Notes: generated by a model from the letters alone, not told the origin. 64,000 nucleotides of DNA from an uncultured Microbulbifer sp. (GCF_947489355.1 NZ_CANLDD010000012.1:1-64000); one strand, 5' to 3'; counted from the first letter of the stretch, positions 44,556 to 54,396 are shown. Translations and numbers: made by a program.

Positions 44556-46922
44556 TCAGAAGTGGTATGTGACGTTGAGAGAAGCAGATTGGGTGGTCGG
44601 GCGGGAGGTCACGCTGGCGCCCAGAGCAAGGGATTCCGCTGCCTGCCAGCGGATACCGGCAACCAACCCCATATCCTCTTCAAACAGGCCCTGGTCCGCA
44701 CTGGAGTAGCTTGGCATCGCACTCATATTGCCTTCCAGGGATTTAACGCCTATCTCAAGGGTGTCCTCCTCGGTACCGGTGGTGTCCTGGTACCACACCT
44801 GGGCGTAAGCGTTGATGGTGCTCCAGCTTTTATTGGCAAAAGCACCAAAGCGCAGGGTGGTGTAGCGGCGCTCCTGATCACCGTAGCGAATACCCAGGGG
44901 GTCCAGCTCGGCACCGCCGAGGTTGGTATAAGTGAAGCCTTCGATGGCATCCTCGGTATAGCCGTCTATTTCTACGGTTGACCTGGTTACGCCGACGAAG
45001 GGGCCGAACTGGAAACTGGAATTGCTCAACAGGTTTGCACCGGCAGTCAGGCTCAGGGCCAGATTCTCACCGGAGGTCTCGCCTTTCAGTTCGGATTTGA
45101 AGCTGTCACCGAGGACCAGGGCGCGATTGACCTGATCATAATCAACGTCGGTCAGGGTGGCGCTTCCTTCTACGAAGAAGATATCGTGGTGAAGACGGCC
45201 AAACAGGCTGTAATGTGTTGAGGTTGACTCGATATCAGAGCGGGCGTTGTCCAGATCGATATTGGAGCGGCTCAGGGCAAAGCCCAGTGCGGCATTGTCG
45301 CGCAGAGCGTAAGTCAAACCGATCAGACTGGTGTTGCTGTCACCACTGATATCAGCGGCAAAACCATTGTCGTAATCGATGTTGCCAAATACACTGCCCA
45401 CGAAGATACCGGTCTGGGCCTGGCTGTAGCGTACCCCGGCCAAATTTTCTTCCAGGCTGTTGAGGTGCATGTGCGCTGACTGGGCACCGATGTCCGGCAG
45501 CTGGCCGGCAACTTGTGCCGCATTGACAATGGCGGTGTAGTAGTCGGCGAGTACCTGTTGGCCAACCTGGGTTGGGTGTACGCCGTCATTGAAGATCAAC
45601 TGGTCGGCGTCTGCGGTCTCCTGACTTATTCCGTAAACCGGGTGTTCGATACAGGCACCGCCGCTGCCGTCGTAACAAAACCGATTCTGCTCGACTTCCC
45701 CGGACAGGCCCAGCAGGCCGGCGTTATCCAGGATGACTTTGAGCAGGCCCGCTTGATCTACCATCAGCACCCCATCGATGTCCCTGGCAGTGGCGAGCAG
45801 GTTGGTGTTAAAGGTTTCAGCGGCGGCATTGGCCTGAGCCAGGATCGTATCAATTGCTGCTGGCAATTGCGCGTCGGCTTCTTCCTGGGTTATCAGGCCG
45901 GCAGCAACGGCGGCGCCCAGCTCAGAGGCAGCTTTTTGAGAGGCGAGGGCGTAACTGGCCGGGGTCTTGCTGATGTCCGGCACATTGGATACCAGGATAT
46001 AGTTGGCGCCGGCGTTGGAAAGGGCGCCGGCGGCATCTGCCAGCATGGTCGAGGCCAGGTCGATATCTGCGCTGAATGCTTCTGGGGTGGTCGTCCCTGC
46101 TGCAACGCTGGCGAAGCCGTTGAGCAGGTCGTTGCCACCCCCGTTCACCCAGTAGAGCGCTCTGGGGTCCACGCTGCCGAGTGTGCTCTCCAGGTAGCCC
46201 AGGCCCAGGGGGTGTGGATTACCGGTGGTGCCGGAGCCGGCAATGAGGGTAGCCGGGGCCGCGTCTATTTTGTCTGCCAGTTCGTAGTAGAAATTCGCCG
46301 AATCGGTATCACCGGCAGCCGCAAATTGGGCTGCTGTGGCGCGCAGTTGGGCTGACGTTGCAGGGTCATCTATTGCCTTGAGCACGTAACCCAGCTGCTC
46401 TAAATCCGGGTAGAGGCCGGTTTCGGTCTCCCGGGTAGGGTCTGGCAGCAGGGCGCTGGCAAAGTTGTGTTTGTTTGGGTCGTAGGCCAGCCCTTTGGTT
46501 TCGAGATATTCAAAGTATTTTTTGGTGCCGACAATGTTCATCAGGACATCTGCAGCCTTATGGCCACCCACGGCCCAACCGGTTCCGACATTTGGCACGG
46601 CAGCTATTACCTGGGCCTGTGCGGCGGCCAGAAGTGCCTCCTGGCTCAGGTTTGGGTCCGTCAGGTCGATATCGGGGAGACACAGGGACAAACCGGCACA
46701 GGATGGGTTTACAGCGCCCAGCCCCAGGTTTTGCGACAAAATACTGATGGCTGCTTCACGGTTGTCACCACCGCTGGTAAAGACATCGTAGTTCCCTACG
46801 TCGGTCAGGCTGTCGCCAAAAGCAATAACCTGAGTGAATGCGGATTCCTCTGCAAATGCGAAAGCGCTGGTTATGGTTGTAAGTGCTATCGCCGCCGCGA
46901 GGCTGCGCTTGGCGTTGGGCAT
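44556..46922 (-). CDS. GDSL esterase autotransporter
   Basis: A 788-residue type V secreted protein. A signal peptide (about 1-24) is followed by a GDSL/SGNH hydrolase passenger with block I FGDSL (Ser38), GGGND (about 261-265) and the catalytic Asp446/His449 in NDGVHPT. From about residue 505 a 12-strand autotransporter beta-barrel runs to the C-terminal YHF, with a final Phe as outer-membrane proteins have. Family relatives such as EstA of Pseudomonas are surface esterases/lipases. The passenger is notably long, with an Ala/Asp-rich insertion between blocks. The GNAT gene follows on the same strand. Confidence 0.92.
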   Translation of the reverse strand: MPNAKRSLAAAIALTTITSAFAFAEESAFTQVIAFGDSLTDVGNYDVFTSGGDNREAAISILSQNLGLGAVNPSCAGLSLCLPDIDLTDPNLSQEALLAAAQAQVIAAVPNVGTGWAVGGHKAADVLMNIVGTKKYFEYLETKGLAYDPNKHNFASALLPDPTRETETGLYPDLEQLGYVLKAIDDPATSAQLRATAAQFAAAGDTDSANFYYELADKIDAAPATLIAGSGTTGNPHPLGLGYLESTLGSVDPRALYWVNGGGNDLLNGFASVAAGTTTPEAFSADIDLASTMLADAAGALSNAGANYILVSNVPDISKTPASYALASQKAASELGAAVAAGLITQEEADAQLPAAIDTILAQANAAAETFNTNLLATARDIDGVLMVDQAGLLKVILDNAGLLGLSGEVEQNRFCYDGSGGACIEHPVYGISQETADADQLIFNDGVHPTQVGQQVLADYYTAIVNAAQVAGQLPDIGAQSAHMHLNSLEENLAGVRYSQAQTGIFVGSVFGNIDYDNGFAADISGDSNTSLIGLTYALRDNAALGFALSRSNIDLDNARSDIESTSTHYSLFGRLHHDIFFVEGSATLTDVDYDQVNRALVLGDSFKSELKGETSGENLALSLTAGANLLSNSSFQFGPFVGVTRSTVEIDGYTEDAIEGFTYTNLGGAELDPLGIRYGDQERRYTTLRFGAFANKSWSTINAYAQVWYQDTTGTEEDTLEIGVKSLEGNMSAMPSYSSADQGLFEEDMGLVAGIRWQAAESLALGASVTSRPTTQSASLNVTYHF

Positions 46923-47357
46923 GGTTTTCTCCTATTCGCCGGTAACTGCACACCCGCGAAAACATCGGGAGTCGCCCAGGGCAAACAACAGGGCGTGCGC
47001 TTTTATTCTTCCTGTGCCTCTGAGAAGCTTGGCAATACTAGCGGATTTGACCTGGACAATAAAATAGGTCACGGGCAAAAAAAGTGGCTACCTGGTCACT
47101 TTGTATAGAGACCAGCTACGAGAGATACAGTATAAAAAGGCCGTAATAGTATTGGATTATCATTTTTAGGTAAAAATACCAAAGCCCGGATGATTCCTGT
47201 TTCATGGCGCGATTGACAGGTTGTGGTCACCAAGGTGTGCATAGGCACCGACCAATGCCGCGTATGGTATGGGTGACTTGGCGGTTTAATGAAAATAGGC
47301 GGGTTTTCTACCCGTGTAGATGTTGGCTGTTGAAGTTGCAAAGGTTCGTGAATTTTT
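46923..47357. other. Divergent region, autotransporter / arfB
   Basis: About 435 bases between two divergent genes, with no coding capacity that I trust. TGACCT (47048-47053) and AGGTCA (47066-47071) form a spaced inverted repeat that could be an operator for either gene. A GTATAAAAAGG stretch near 47130 is AT-rich and promoter-like. Confidence 0.3.
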
Positions 47358-47774
47358 ATGCACAATCTCCCCCGAAAAATCAAGGTCCCTGTAGAGGAAG
47401 TTCAGATAAGTGCGGTGCGTGCCCAGGGGGCCGGCGGCCAAAATGTCAATAAGGTTTCCACCGCTATTCACCTGCGATTTGATATCCGTACCTCCTCGTT
47501 ACCTGGGGAGGTCAAGCAGCGTTTGCTACAACTGCGGGATCGACGTATCTCCGCCGAAGGTATAGTGATAATCAAGGCCCAGCGATTTCGCACCCAGGAC
47601 AAGAATCGCACAGATGCCATTGAGCGCTTGCAATGCCTGATTGAAACAGTCTTGTCAGTTCCAAAACGGCGAATTGCCACCAAGCCAAGTCGCGGAGCAA
47701 GGGAGAGGCGTTTAGAGCGTAAAAGCAGGCGTTCCAAGCTGAAGCTGACGCGCGGAAAAATTCTGGATCAGTAA
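47358..47774 (+). CDS. arfB: Peptidyl-tRNA hydrolase ArfB (ribosome rescue)
   Basis: A 138-residue release-factor-like protein that frees ribosomes stalled on mRNAs without a stop codon. The GGQ motif is at 26-28 (GAGGQNVNK), and the basic C-terminal tail (about 104-138, rich in Arg/Lys) would lie in the empty mRNA channel. Length agrees with E. coli ArfB/YaeJ (140). Confidence 0.96.
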   Translation: MHNLPRKIKVPVEEVQISAVRAQGAGGQNVNKVSTAIHLRFDIRTSSLPGEVKQRLLQLRDRRISAEGIVIIKAQRFRTQDKNRTDAIERLQCLIETVLSVPKRRIATKPSRGARERRLERKSRRSKLKLTRGKILDQ

Positions 47775-48178
47775 ACACCATTCATCCACCAGGCTCAAAG
47801 CTTGGCCGGATGGCACAATTTATGGGTGATCATCAAGCACCCCTGAATCCGGCGGTTCATACTGGCTGTTGTAGTACGTGAGTGAATTAATAAACCGTTG
47901 CTAAAAGGCCACTGTTTCTCATTCTCGAGAAAAAGCATTGCGAGGCGTACCGGTTTTGAAAGCTTTACCTGGCCAAGCGATTTCAGGGAAACACTTTTTT
48001 GTTCAGCGCCTATTGATGGTATGTGATATACAGAAAAAGCAGTCTTGGCATGGTGGGCCAGCCCCCTTCCAAGCCGCTTGGTTTGCATGGGATCTGAAAC
48101 GTACTCATAAGGGAGCATGGAATGGGCATCTGAAGCAGAGGCAGTGTCTATAAGGCAAAGTGGAGGTTGTGCCCCAAA
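47775..48178. other. Convergent spacer, arfB / DUF2799 lipoprotein
   Basis: About 400 bases between convergent genes. A minus-strand 107-codon frame (47795-48118) looks partly protein-like but has no ribosome binding site or recognised family, so I do not call it. Confidence 0.3.
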
Positions 48179-48808
48179 CTATGGATGGTACGGCGACCTG
48201 GAGAGCGCCGCCTGATATTCCGCCTGGTGCTGAGTCAATTCGAACCTCAGGTTGTCAATGTCGATGCCCAATTCTGTATGACGTGTTTTGAGGCGTGCAA
48301 TATCTGCCAGCAAGCTGATACGCTCGTCCCTGGAAGCTTCATTACCGATCAGTCGTGCGCCTTTTTCTGTCAGGTCATCCAAGAGATATTCCCGCTCCAG
48401 TTCCAGGTCGTGGATGGTGTTTTCCAATGACTGCACTGCACTGTGCGCCGTAAAAATAGCGCGGCCGGTGTTGTAGCCGCGTAGGAAAAGCCCTTCAAGG
48501 TCCACTGGGCAAACGCCGTTGTAGTTTTCTCCGGCGCGGCCTTCAGCGAATCCGCGCAGCTCGGTACAATAGACTTCCAACCCTTCATTGCGGCCACTGC
48601 GATAGGTGTTGGTGTTGATCTGAACACGGTATTTGGCGCAGGTTTGGCGGCGTTTGCTCATATAATCCAGGCCCCGGCCGGCCGCCCCATCCTCATAGCC
48701 AAGTGCCTGCCAATCGGCCATACGGCACTCCTCTTCGCTCATGGTGGCACAGCCCGTGGCGAGAAGGATCAGGGCGGCTAGAGGGATAATTCTGAATCTT
48801 AACTTCAC
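48179..48808 (-). CDS. DUF2799 lipoprotein
   Basis: A 209-residue lipoprotein. I place the start at GTG 48808, preceded by AGGA with 9-base spacing; it gives a compact signal peptide with lipobox ATGC (Cys20). An open frame continues 35 codons upstream without signal features. The middle (DWQALGYEDGAAGRG, NEGLEVYC, YNGVCP) matches DUF2799; the last 85 residues form a probable coiled coil rich in Leu, Glu and Arg. Function of the family is unknown; the coiled coil suggests an envelope-bridging or scaffolding role. Confidence 0.78.
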   Translation of the reverse strand: MKLRFRIIPLAALILLATGCATMSEEECRMADWQALGYEDGAAGRGLDYMSKRRQTCAKYRVQINTNTYRSGRNEGLEVYCTELRGFAEGRAGENYNGVCPVDLEGLFLRGYNTGRAIFTAHSAVQSLENTIHDLELEREYLLDDLTEKGARLIGNEASRDERISLLADIARLKTRHTELGIDIDNLRFELTQHQAEYQAALSRSPYHP

Positions 48809-49089
48809 GGATGTGTCCTGCTGCTGGGGTTTTGGGGCAGTGTATCCTGCCGATCCTGACTGGGAGCTGAAGGCGTTTCCAGAGAATCCTCCCTGCCAAT
48901 ACCTCTGCGTCAACGCCTTTCAGCGGTTATTAAAGGGGGCGCTGTTTCTCTGTGGTGTCAATTTTGAGCGGATGTAATCTTAGGTTTGTGTATTGATTAC
49001 AGGTATCTGTCTTTTCCCATGGGGTAACAGGAAGAGGGTATTCTAATAAAGTTAATTAGTTTGTAAAAGGCCAGGGTGATTTTTTATAT
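48809..49089. other. Start of AT-rich non-coding stretch
   Basis: Leader of the DUF2799 gene on the minus strand, then increasingly AT-rich sequence. No gene recognised. Confidence 0.3.
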
Positions 49090-49233
49090 ATGAATTTTGA
49101 ATCTGTTATTTTAGGGCTATCCATGACTCCATTTGTTACTGATGCTCTATTGATATTCTATTTTTTTATAATTTTTATTGCTGTGGTTCTGGTGATCGTA
49201 AAGAACTTTCGTGACTCTTGGATTGCTACCTGA
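49090..49233 (+). CDS. Possible 47-residue single-membrane-helix protein
   Basis: ATG at 49090 to TGA at 49231-49233 gives 47 residues: a short N-tail (MNFESVILGLSMTPFVTD), a hydrophobic helix (about 19-37, LLIFYFFIIFIAVVLVIVK) and a charged tail ending RDSWIAT, i.e. a positive-inside C-terminus. Only a poor AGGG lies upstream at about 12 bases. The coding stretch is far more AT-rich than neighbouring genes. It could be a toxin-like or regulatory small protein, or chance. Confidence 0.3.
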   Translation: MNFESVILGLSMTPFVTDALLIFYFFIIFIAVVLVIVKNFRDSWIAT

Positions 49234-49688
49234 GAATGTGGGTCAACTGCGTGAAGGTGCTGGTGTCTCAACAAAGCATTTCGCGCCTGCTATGAGGGAT
49301 GATGCTTCTTTATTTCGTGTTAATCTGAAAATCTGTTTGGCTTCCGGTTAAGCAAACAATTTTTATTTTTGTTTGGGTTCAGGGTCGTTATATTTCAGTG
49401 TTGTTTCACCTGTGCTACGGTGTATGTTGCCAGCTATTCTAGTTGGCTTTATTTCTTATCCTCGCGATTTTCAAAATTTAAATAATAAATAAATCTGGAT
49501 GATCTGTAGGCGTTTCTTGTCGGTCAGATCGTATCTCCAAATTCGACAAATTGCATGTTATTTAAATATTGTCGATGTCCGGCACCGTAGTTATGCAAGT
49601 TTTTTTGTGGGGAGGTGCTGCGCTCATTTGTGTATTACCGGGATATATCGACTTTTGCGCCGGGGGTCATTCTAATGTGGAGAAAATA
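49234..49688. other. AT-rich spacer before the M28 gene
   Basis: About 455 AT-rich bases, unlike the GC-rich neighbours, with no recognised gene. It includes the leader of the M28 aminopeptidase gene. The open frame running upstream of that gene to 49569 lacks a signal sequence and a good ribosome binding site. Confidence 0.35.
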
Positions 49689-51224
49689 ATGAAAGAAATG
49701 ATTCGTACATTGCTCATCGGGTTCCTGGTATTTCCCAGTGCTATTTTGGCGCAGGAGGTATGGATAACAATCGGCAATGATGGCTATCAAACCCTGAAAA
49801 AAAATACGGGGCTGATGGCCAGGCAACCGCTGGATGCTCAAGGTGCACGTAACGGCGTAACGATATTAAAGGTGGATGAACGTAACCTATCCGATATTTC
49901 CACCATTATGCACCAAAAGCATAATCGCTGTGGCGGTTTTATAGTGCATGGGTCTCTGGCGGAGGCACAGGCAGCACTGCTTCCTCCGCCATCCCCTGCA
50001 GTGAACAATCTTATCAATTATACGATAGACAATGGCGCTACCGTGAATGCGCTGCAAGATGAAATCACGGAGGTCAATATCCGCTCCACTATAGAAACCC
50101 TGTCAGGTTTTACCAACCGCTATTACACCACCACAACAGGTGTCGATGGGGCCGAGTGGATCAGGGACAAGTGGCAGGCTTTGATCAGTTCGCGCAGTGA
50201 TGCCTCGGTGCAGCTCTATGGCCACAGTTGGGCGCAGCCTTCAGTAATTCTTACCATTCGCGGTCAGGCTGACCCCGATGAGGTTGTGGTGCTGGGGGCA
50301 CACCTGGATTCCACGGTTGGCTTTGGTACCGGGGAGGGCACCCGGGCTCCCGGTGCCGATGACGATGCCTCGGGAATCGCGGCGCTAACAGAAGTAATTA
50401 ACGCCATAGGGGCAACGGGCTATAAGCCGGATAAAACCCTGGCGTTTATGGGCTATGCGGCTGAGGAAGTGGGTTTGCGCGGGTCCGGGGATATCGCCAG
50501 TGACTACCAAAGCCAAAACAAGAATGTGATCGGTGTCTTGCAACTGGATATGACCAATTATTTCGGCTCCAACAGCGATATCTATATTATTGACGATTAT
50601 ACCAACAGTGCCCAGAACACCTTCCTCAGGGATCTTGCCCAGACCTACCAGAGTGAACTCAGTGTCGGCACCACGTCTTGCGGATACGCCTGTTCAGATC
50701 ACGCATCCTGGCACAATCGGGGCTATGTGGTGTCCTTCCCGTTTGAAGCTGGTTTTGGTGGCTACAACCCCTACATTCATACCAGCAACGACACACTAGC
50801 CAACAGTGGCGGGGACGCAAACCATGCGGTTAAGTTTGGCAAACTCGCTGCAGCTTATGTCGCGGAACTGGCCAAGGGTACAATCGACGATGATCCGGGC
50901 CCTGATCCCGACCCAGAGGAACAGACCGAGAACTTCTCCGGTAGCGTGGTGCGGGGGAGTGAAGAGCACTTCGGGCCATTTAGTGCAGTGCCAGGTACGG
51001 GCTTTGTTGCGGATATGACAGGAACCAATGACGCCGATCTCTATGTGCGTTTCGGCGCGATACCCACCTCGCGCGACTATGACTGCCGGCCCTACGAGGA
51101 TGGGTCCTCCGAAAACTGTACGCTTTCGGTGCCCGGTGATAAGAGCGCGGTCTATGTGATGGTGCGGGGTTACAGTCCCCGGGATTCCATTTTTGAGCTG
51201 CAAGTCACCTACACATCAGAATGA
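49689..51224 (+). CDS. Secreted M28 aminopeptidase with C-terminal PPC domain
   Basis: A 511-residue secreted metallopeptidase similar to the Vibrio leucyl aminopeptidases. The start at 49689 follows GTGGAG and gives a good signal peptide ending near AQA. The two-zinc catalytic domain has GAHLDS (His205), GADDDASG (Asp224), AAEEVG (Glu259/260), QLDMTN (Asp287) and YIHTSNDT as ligands. After a DPGPDPDPEE linker, residues about 410-511 form a bacterial pre-peptidase C-terminal (PPC) domain, often cut off after secretion. It would release N-terminal residues from external peptides. Terminator-like hairpin downstream. Confidence 0.93.
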   Translation: MKEMIRTLLIGFLVFPSAILAQEVWITIGNDGYQTLKKNTGLMARQPLDAQGARNGVTILKVDERNLSDISTIMHQKHNRCGGFIVHGSLAEAQAALLPPPSPAVNNLINYTIDNGATVNALQDEITEVNIRSTIETLSGFTNRYYTTTTGVDGAEWIRDKWQALISSRSDASVQLYGHSWAQPSVILTIRGQADPDEVVVLGAHLDSTVGFGTGEGTRAPGADDDASGIAALTEVINAIGATGYKPDKTLAFMGYAAEEVGLRGSGDIASDYQSQNKNVIGVLQLDMTNYFGSNSDIYIIDDYTNSAQNTFLRDLAQTYQSELSVGTTSCGYACSDHASWHNRGYVVSFPFEAGFGGYNPYIHTSNDTLANSGGDANHAVKFGKLAAAYVAELAKGTIDDDPGPDPDPEEQTENFSGSVVRGSEEHFGPFSAVPGTGFVADMTGTNDADLYVRFGAIPTSRDYDCRPYEDGSSENCTLSVPGDKSAVYVMVRGYSPRDSIFELQVTYTSE

Positions 51225-51298
51225 TGGTGAACAATGGAACGGGTTCGCCTCCAGAGAATGGCTTAGCCTCTCTCTATTCTTAAGGTGATGTGTAAGGA

Positions 51299-51340
51299 TT
51301 GGCACACTTGCCATCTATGGTAGATTGGCAAGTGTGCCAA
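51299..51340 (+). terminator. Strong 15-bp hairpin after M28 gene
   Basis: TTGGCACACTTGCCA (51299-51313) pairs perfectly with TGGCAAGTGTGCCAA (51326-51340); inner TCTA/TAGA can extend the stem. The tail is ATTTTGAC, only partly T-rich. It most likely ends the aminopeptidase transcript. Confidence 0.7.
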
Positions 51341-51343
51341 ATT

Positions 51344-51357
51344 TTGACATAAATCAA
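51344..51357. promoter_or_regulatory. FNR/Anr-like site
   Basis: TTGACATAAATCAA matches the FNR/Anr consensus TTGATNNNNATCAA at 9 of 10 fixed positions. It lies 264 bases upstream of the TonB-dependent receptor start, directly after the hairpin. No -10 or -35 at suitable distance was established. Confidence 0.35.
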
Positions 51358-51620
51358 CCGCTAGGCCATGATCCCCGATTCAAGGGGCTTGCTGTTTGCT
51401 CGGGTGATGGATAACGTCAACAGTTGCAGCTTCTTAGCGCCGAAGCCAAATTTCTTGATAGCTGGGATTGGCTGGTCGTATCTCACAGGGGAAATAAGGC
51501 AGTTTTTAAAAAAAGAATTTCTGAGCTGTTTGCGCGCACAAATACCTATTGCGCACCGCGCTCCAGAGGTATCCAGTGGTGTGCTGTTCGAATTAATAAT
51601 GAAAAAAGAGGACGGACAAC

Positions 51621-54248
51621 ATGCAAACCCATTTGCTGAAACCCTTGTCACTGGCGATCGCTGTCGCGCTTGCCATGCCTGTTGGCGGTGCTTTTGCGCA
51701 GGAACGGGAAGCGCAGTCCCCCGCTGCCGACAACCGTACCCTGGAGGAGGTCATCACGACCGGTACCCGCAAGGAGGGCGTTTCGCCAACGGAAACCCTC
51801 TCCCCGGTTGACGTGGTGGGTGGTGCGGATCTGGCTGATCAGGCCAGTTTTGACCTCACAGAGTCTCTGGCAAAAATTGCCCCGTCCTTTAACACCCAGC
51901 GCTTCCCGATTGCCGATGGCACGGCGTTTATTCGCCCCGTAACCCTGCGTAATCTGTCGCCAGATCAGACTCTGGTGCTGGTCAACGGAACTCGCCGGCA
52001 CCGCTCTGCTCTGGTCAATCTGCAGCTGGCACCTCTGGGTACCGTGAATCAGGGGGCCCAAGCAGTGGATTTTGCCGCGCTGCCTGCCATGGCGATTGCG
52101 CGGGTGGAAGTACTGCGTGATGGTGCCTCGGCCCAATATGGCTCCGACGCCATCGCAGGCGTCGTCAATGTGATTTTGAAAGACGATGCGGAAGGTTTCA
52201 GCCTTTCCGCCCAGACCGGTGAGTATTTTGAAGGGGATGGCACCCGCACCAGCCTGGCGGCCAACACGGGATTGAATCTGTGGGATCAGGGCTTTGTGAA
52301 CGCCACCGTGGAGTTATCCAGTGCGGATAAGACCTGGCGCGGTGTCGCCCGCTCCGATGCCGTCTTTGTAGGGACCATTGTTGGCGAAGACCAGGTGCCT
52401 TTGGATGGCTTTGGCCAGCGCTGGGGTGATCCGGAGGTTGAGGCGCTCAAATTCTTTGTCAACAGTGGGCTGGATATCAGTGACAGCGTCGAGCTGTATG
52501 GAAATGTTGGCTATTCCAGCAATGATACCATTTCCGACTTCTTCTATCGTGGCCCGGTGCTGGACCCGGAGCATAAGTTTACCGCCCGTGGCACCCTGCA
52601 GGTAGATACCCCCAACGACCCCGATGATCCCGACAGTGTCGACTACTTGCCGGACCCTGCACCCCAGTCACTGATCGATTATATTGAAGGGCAGGGATTG
52701 AACCCGGCCGACTATCTGGTGGCCGATGCCTCCAGTCCCAGCGGTTATGTGTTGCGCAACCCCATCTACACCCAGTTCCCCGGTGGCTACAACCCGCAAT
52801 TCGGTGCGGAGATTCGCGATATCTCCGCCGTTGCCGGCGCCCGCGGTGCGCTGGATAACGGCCTGTCCTGGGATGTGCGCGCGCGGGTTGCGGAAAACGA
52901 GGTGGCGTATGTGCTGAAAGACTCCATCAACCCCAGCCTCGGCCGGCTGTCGCCCACCAGCTTCAAGCCCGGCACTCTGACCCAAGAGGAGTCCAGCTTA
53001 AACGCGGATTTCGTCAAACCGATGGATATCGCGGGGCTCTTTTCGCCACTCAACCTGGCTTTCGGTGCCGAGTGGCGCGAGGAGACCTACTCCATTGAGG
53101 CGGGAGATGCCGCCTCCATTGCAGTGGGCCCCACCGCGGCGCAATTTGGTGTTGGCTCCGATGGTTTTCAGGGGTTCCCCGTGGAGGCGGCGGGTAGTTT
53201 CAGTAGCGAGAGTATCGCGGCCTATATTGATCTGGAGGCGGAGGTTACCGATGCACTGACACTGGGTGCGGCCCTGCGCTTTGAGGAGTACGATGAGTTT
53301 GGCTCCACTTCGGACTGGAAGCTCTCCGCCCGCTACGATATCAATGAGCGCTTCGCCCTGCGTGGAACCCTTAACACCGGCTTCCGCGCACCCACCCCCG
53401 GTCAGGTCAATACCCTGAATGTCACCACCACGGCGGATTCCAGTGGCAACCTGATCCCCAATGGCACCTATCCGGTCAGCAACCCGGTGGCAGTGGCCCT
53501 GGGTGCGGTTGAGCTGACCCCCGAGGAGTCTAAAAGCTATACCCTGGGTGCGGTTTTTTCACCGTTTGACAACACCAGTGTCACTGTCGACTACTACCAT
53601 ATCGAGATCGAAGATCGCCTCGCCCTGAACAATAACGCTATAGGCGATGTGGAGGTGGCGTTGCTGGAAGCGGCCGGGGTGGAAAACGCGGCGCTGCTAA
53701 ACGGCAGTAATGCCAATTACTTTGCCAACGCCTATGATTCAGAGATATCCGGGATCGACCTGGCCATTACCAGTGATTTTGAAGTGGCCGGCAACCTGTT
53801 GGTCGTGGATCTGCGCCACAATCTCAATCGCCAGGAAGTGAGCAAAGTTGCGCAGAATACGATTAATGCATCGAGGGTATTCGACCTGGAAAATCAGGTG
53901 CCCAGTGATCGGACCACCCTGACCTTCGATTTTGAAACTGGTGAGATGTTCAACGGTTATTTGCGCCTCAACCGTTATAGTGGCTGGGAGTCCACCGGCG
54001 GGCTCTTTGGTCCTGGGGATGCCACGGATACTTACAGTTATGGCGGTGAGTTACTGGTGGACCTGGAAGTAACCTTTACCCTTTATGAGGATTACAAACT
54101 CTCTGTCGGCGGTGAGAATATTTTCGATGTACAGCCGGATGATGAGCAGGACGGGACTTTGCAATCCCTGGGGGTACGCCAGGCGCTCACCTCGCCGTTT
54201 GGTTTTAATGGCGGTTTCTGGTACTTACGCGCCAGTGCGGATTTCTAA
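51621..54248 (+). CDS. TonB-dependent outer-membrane receptor
   Basis: An 875-residue outer-membrane transporter. A signal peptide (about 1-26, ending AFAQE) is followed by TLEEVITTGTR, the TonB-box-like segment, a plug domain (about 50-190, with TLRNLSPDQTLVLVNG and the AQYGSDAIAGVVNVIL motif) and a 22-strand barrel to the C-terminal ASADF, with the final Phe. Such receptors in polymer-degrading bacteria often take up oligosaccharides or peptides, but the ligand cannot be told; no siderophore gene is adjacent, although a siderophore locus lies 6 kb on. Convergent with the glycerophosphodiesterase gene via a shared terminator. Confidence 0.93.
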   Translation: MQTHLLKPLSLAIAVALAMPVGGAFAQEREAQSPAADNRTLEEVITTGTRKEGVSPTETLSPVDVVGGADLADQASFDLTESLAKIAPSFNTQRFPIADGTAFIRPVTLRNLSPDQTLVLVNGTRRHRSALVNLQLAPLGTVNQGAQAVDFAALPAMAIARVEVLRDGASAQYGSDAIAGVVNVILKDDAEGFSLSAQTGEYFEGDGTRTSLAANTGLNLWDQGFVNATVELSSADKTWRGVARSDAVFVGTIVGEDQVPLDGFGQRWGDPEVEALKFFVNSGLDISDSVELYGNVGYSSNDTISDFFYRGPVLDPEHKFTARGTLQVDTPNDPDDPDSVDYLPDPAPQSLIDYIEGQGLNPADYLVADASSPSGYVLRNPIYTQFPGGYNPQFGAEIRDISAVAGARGALDNGLSWDVRARVAENEVAYVLKDSINPSLGRLSPTSFKPGTLTQEESSLNADFVKPMDIAGLFSPLNLAFGAEWREETYSIEAGDAASIAVGPTAAQFGVGSDGFQGFPVEAAGSFSSESIAAYIDLEAEVTDALTLGAALRFEEYDEFGSTSDWKLSARYDINERFALRGTLNTGFRAPTPGQVNTLNVTTTADSSGNLIPNGTYPVSNPVAVALGAVELTPEESKSYTLGAVFSPFDNTSVTVDYYHIEIEDRLALNNNAIGDVEVALLEAAGVENAALLNGSNANYFANAYDSEISGIDLAITSDFEVAGNLLVVDLRHNLNRQEVSKVAQNTINASRVFDLENQVPSDRTTLTFDFETGEMFNGYLRLNRYSGWESTGGLFGPGDATDTYSYGGELLVDLEVTFTLYEDYKLSVGGENIFDVQPDDEQDGTLQSLGVRQALTSPFGFNGGFWYLRASADF

Positions 54249-54335
54249 TTGTTTTAACTTGCATAGCGTCTGGGGATACCCCGCTTATGGCGGCTGAATG
54301 GCGCCTCGAAAGCCAGCTGTCATGACTTGTCCTAG

Positions 54336-54371
54336 AAAAGTTAGCCCGGCATTACTGCCGGGTTAACTTTT
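54336..54371. terminator. Bidirectional terminator, receptor / glpQ-like gene
   Basis: AAAAGTTAGCCCGGCA (54336-54351) and TGCCGGGTTAACTTTT (54356-54371) form a 16-bp stem with one G-T pair, a four-base loop and A/T runs on both sides. It stands between convergent genes and would stop both. Confidence 0.85.
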
Positions 54372-54396
54372 GTTGTAGCCAGTATATTTCCCCCGA

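Noticed and set aside
47795-48118. 107-codon minus-strand frame between arfB and the DUF2799 gene
   Set aside because: No Shine-Dalgarno sequence and no family resemblance; it may be chance.
51368-51811. 147-codon plus-strand frame overlapping the TonB receptor start
   Set aside because: It runs into the receptor gene in another frame and has no domain.
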